DNA of 7,884 bases from Candidatus Zambryskibacteria bacterium RIFCSPLOWO2_02_FULL_39_14 (GTDB lineage: Bacteria > Patescibacteriota > Minisyncoccia > Phycocordibacterales > Zambryskibacteraceae): positions 1 to 7,884 of the forward strand of contig MHWM01000014.1 in assembly GCA_001824135.1 (NCBI GenBank). The letters are read 5' to 3'. The notes beneath the pieces were generated by a model. That model saw only the letters and a program-made list of their open reading frames with translations. It ran no database searches and was not told the origin of the DNA. Shown here piece after piece: positions 5,951-7,884 of the stretch. The position numbers were made by a program, and so were the translations under genes. Positions within the stretch are counted from its first letter, which is position 1, and every line of letters begins with the position of its first letter.

Positions 5951-5984
5951 CTTTAGTTAAAATGTTCTAAGTAAAGTTGAAGGA

Positions 5985-7532
5985 CTACACATCAAACTTT
6001 TTTGGGCGATACTCGACAGATTCAAGAATATGAGCGTTTCTTATATTCTCGCTTCCCTCTAGGTCGGCAATAGTGCGCGCCACTTTCATCATTCTGTGAT
6101 AAACACGCGGAGAAAAGCCAAGTCGTTCGGCGGCTAGATCCAGGGTGTTTCTGGATTCTCTATCAAGAGTGATAAATGTTATTAAATCCCTAGCACCCAT
6201 TTCTGCATTGCGGGTTATTCGTCCCCCTACATGTATAGGTAAACCTTTTTTATTAAACCGTTCTCTCTGAATGACGCGGGCTTTCTCCACTTTGTCTCTA
6301 AAGATATCACTTTTATCTCCTTCTAGCCCGTCAGATAAATTACTTGGCGAAACTCTATCTACCTCAAGCCATATATCTATGCGATCGATTATTGGTCCAG
6401 ACATTTTTCTTCTATATCTGGAAAGATTTGATGGTGTGCAAACACAAGGTTTTCCTCGGAAACCGTAATTTCCGCAAGGGCATGGATTCATAGCTGCTAT
6501 AAGTAACACATTGGCGGGAAAATGTGCTGTACCTTTGGCACGTGAGACTGATATCACTTTATCTTCGAGTGGTTGTCGTAAACTTTCTATGACACGCCTC
6601 TCAAACTCTGGAAACTCGTCCATAAAAAGTACTCCACAATGCGCCAATGTAATTTCTCCAGGTTTTGGGGTAGCTCCGCCACCAACAAGTGATACGTAAG
6701 AAGCTGTGTGATGAGGCGCTCGGAAGGGAGGATTGGTTAATAATGTTTCAGTTAATGTTCCTGCTACAGAATGTATTCCAGTAGCTTCAAGTGCTTCCTC
6801 AAATGTAAGTTCTGGTAGGATTCCAGCAAAAGCTTTGGCAAGCATTGTTTTGCCAGTACCTGGAGGTCCATACATAGCTAAGTTATGTCCACCCGCCGCC
6901 GCTATCAGAAGTCCGCGCTTAGCTCTCTCCTGTCCCTTCACATCAGAGAAGTCTGTATTTGATATACTTCTAACTTTTTTTATAGTAGTTAATTCTGCTT
7001 TCGGAATTTTATTTTTTCCAGAGAGATGTTCAATAAGAGTCGAAAGAGATGAAACACCGAAAACATTTACTCCGTCGATGATGGCTGCTTCACGAACATT
7101 TTCTATGGGTACATAAATTTCTTTGAATCCATGCGCTTTGGCAAAACGCGCCACAGGCAAGACACCTCGCACCGCCCGCACTTTACCATCTAAAGAAAGT
7201 TCTCCTAAAAATAATTTTCCTTCATGGTCAAATGCAATATCTTTGTTTGCAACAAGATATGAGAGAGCAATAGCCACATCGAAAACCGGGCCTTCTTTAC
7301 GTTGGTCTGCGGGAGCTAAAGAAATGACTATTTTATGATTTTTTGACTTCGGAGAGTCAAAACCTGAATTTTTTATAGCAGCGCTGACTCTATCACGCGC
7401 TTCTTCCACAGCTTTATCTGGTAGTCCAACTATGGTAAAAGCATTGAGACCGCGCGAGATATCTGTTTCGACAGAAATAAGGGTTACGTTTAATAAATTT
7501 GTTTGCGCGCTGTAAACTTTGGAGAAGCTCAT
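5985..7532 (-). CDS. comM: YifB/ComM family Mg-chelatase-like AAA+ ATPase
   Basis: ComM is a hexameric helicase that promotes branch migration during natural transformation; it is the family name for the YifB group. The product is 515 aa, the usual length. The N-terminal ChlI-like domain carries FTIVGLPDKAVEEARDRV (about 32-49). Walker A is GPPGTGKT (222-229) and Walker B VLFMDEF (301-307), with the family signature RAPHHTAS (271-278). A four-cysteine block NPCPCGNYG plus CVC (Cys351, 353, 363, 365) precedes the SRYRRKMSGPIIDRIDI segment (371-386) with its arginine fingers. The C-terminal helical domain carries LGFSPRVYHRMMKVARTIADL. Start ATG 7532 overlaps the TGA of the DksA-like gene by 4 bp, so translation is probably coupled. 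It suggests the organism can take up or recombine DNA, though whether ComM acts in competence here is inference. Confidence 0.95.
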   Translation of the reverse strand: MSFSKVYSAQTNLLNVTLISVETDISRGLNAFTIVGLPDKAVEEARDRVSAAIKNSGFDSPKSKNHKIVISLAPADQRKEGPVFDVAIALSYLVANKDIAFDHEGKLFLGELSLDGKVRAVRGVLPVARFAKAHGFKEIYVPIENVREAAIIDGVNVFGVSSLSTLIEHLSGKNKIPKAELTTIKKVRSISNTDFSDVKGQERAKRGLLIAAAGGHNLAMYGPPGTGKTMLAKAFAGILPELTFEEALEATGIHSVAGTLTETLLTNPPFRAPHHTASYVSLVGGGATPKPGEITLAHCGVLFMDEFPEFERRVIESLRQPLEDKVISVSRAKGTAHFPANVLLIAAMNPCPCGNYGFRGKPCVCTPSNLSRYRRKMSGPIIDRIDIWLEVDRVSPSNLSDGLEGDKSDIFRDKVEKARVIQRERFNKKGLPIHVGGRITRNAEMGARDLITFITLDRESRNTLDLAAERLGFSPRVYHRMMKVARTIADLEGSENIRNAHILESVEYRPKKFDV

Positions 7533-7882
7533 TCCATATGCTTACGACATGAACGAGCTGAAGGGTTTACTTCGAGTCGTTCCATACTTATCTCTTCACT
7601 ACACACTTGGCAGATACCATAAGTCTTATTCTTAATTTTATCTAAAGCACTTTTGACATCTCGATAACGAGATTCTAAAGTGTTTACAATAGCCAGATTT
7701 CCTTCGTAGTCTTCAATACTATCAGCTACAGTATTTTCATCTGCTTGGGATGTATCCTTTTCGCCCGGAGTGGCTTCCCAATCTGAGGGGTTGTCTGGGT
7801 TTCTCCTACCTACCTTCTCAAGCTCTTTTTCCAAGAGAGTTTTCTCTTCTTCCAGCTTATCTTTGAAGTGTTTATAGTCCAT
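7529..7882 (-). CDS. DksA/TraR-type zinc-finger transcription factor
   Basis: A 117-aa protein of the DksA/TraR family, whose members enter the RNA polymerase secondary channel and alter initiation, often with ppGpp. A helical, charged N-terminal half (residues 1-26 and about 55-87, suited to a coiled coil) surrounds a polar loop with acidic residues; the usual DksA tip residues are not obvious. The C-terminal finger is C91-x2-C94 with C112-x2-H115, a CCCH form rather than the common CCCC. MDYKHFKDKLEEE looks like a natural N-terminus, but the ATG lies 2 bp from the window edge, so an upstream extension and the promoter cannot be judged. The TGA stop overlaps the comM start (ATGA). A similar small TraR-like family with unknown targets is equally possible, so I give no gene symbol. 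Confidence 0.85.
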   Translation of the reverse strand: MDYKHFKDKLEEEKTLLEKELEKVGRRNPDNPSDWEATPGEKDTSQADENTVADSIEDYEGNLAIVNTLESRYRDVKSALDKIKNKTYGICQVCSEEISMERLEVNPSARSCRKHME

Positions 7883-7884
7883 AG

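Noticed and set aside
5951..5984. Bidirectional terminator between the convergent peptidase and comM genes
   Set aside because: The 34-bp gap has only a weak CTTTA/TAAAG match and no GC-rich stem with a T tract.
6733..7116. Plus-strand open frame of 127 codons opposite comM
   Set aside because: It mirrors the conserved AAA+ core of comM and has no independent support.
2072..7531. Alternative genetic code with TGA read as glycine or tryptophan
   Set aside because: TGA ends the transposase and DksA-like frames exactly at the next start codon, and no internal TGA occurs in recognised proteins; the standard bacterial code fits.

Overview
The window looks like a piece of a compact, AT-rich bacterial chromosome. 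The best match I can offer is Candidate Phyla Radiation (Patescibacteria, Parcubacteria-like). The grounds are tight gene packing with 4-bp stop/start overlaps, weak or absent Shine-Dalgarno sites, short versions of housekeeping proteins, two secreted proteins of the anonymous type common in that group, a LysM/M23 peptidase and an IS200-like REP-associated transposase. TGA acts as an ordinary stop, so the genetic code appears standard. The taxonomic call is inference from gene content, not from a marker search.

Layout, right to left. On the minus strand a DksA/TraR-type zinc-finger protein (7529-7882) overlaps comM/yifB, a Mg-chelatase-like AAA+ ATPase (5985-7532). Convergent to these, on the plus strand, lies a LysM-LysM-M23 cell-wall peptidase (4997-5950). 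It has a good sigma70-type promoter and a leader with two adjacent hairpins. Divergent from the peptidase, on the minus strand, is a run of genes: a UvrD/PcrA/Rep helicase (2779-4737), a frameshifted REP-associated tyrosine transposase (2072-2721), rsmA (16S rRNA dimethyladenosine transferase, 1263-2075) and two exported proteins of unknown function (446-1216, and 1-436 running off the edge).

The main discovery is a small family of 19-bp palindromes with arms GTTGACAC and GTGTCAAC around a 3-nt loop. One copy lies at each end of the transposase gene (2084-2102 and 2739-2757), with the loop inverted between them (TCG versus CGA) although the outer flanks have the same orientation. A third copy (1621-1639) sits inside the rsmA coding sequence and adds residues to the protein. 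It differs from the perfect palindrome by one base, and that base turns what would be an in-frame TGA stop into AGA. This fits a mobile REP-like palindrome that can enter coding sequence, tied to the adjacent transposase.

Functionally the region mixes translation and ribosome maturation (rsmA), DNA repair or recombination and uptake (uvrD-like, comM), transcriptional control (DksA/TraR-like) and envelope work (peptidase, exported proteins). Two minus-strand genes have extended -10 promoters so close to their ATG that their mRNAs would be nearly leaderless.
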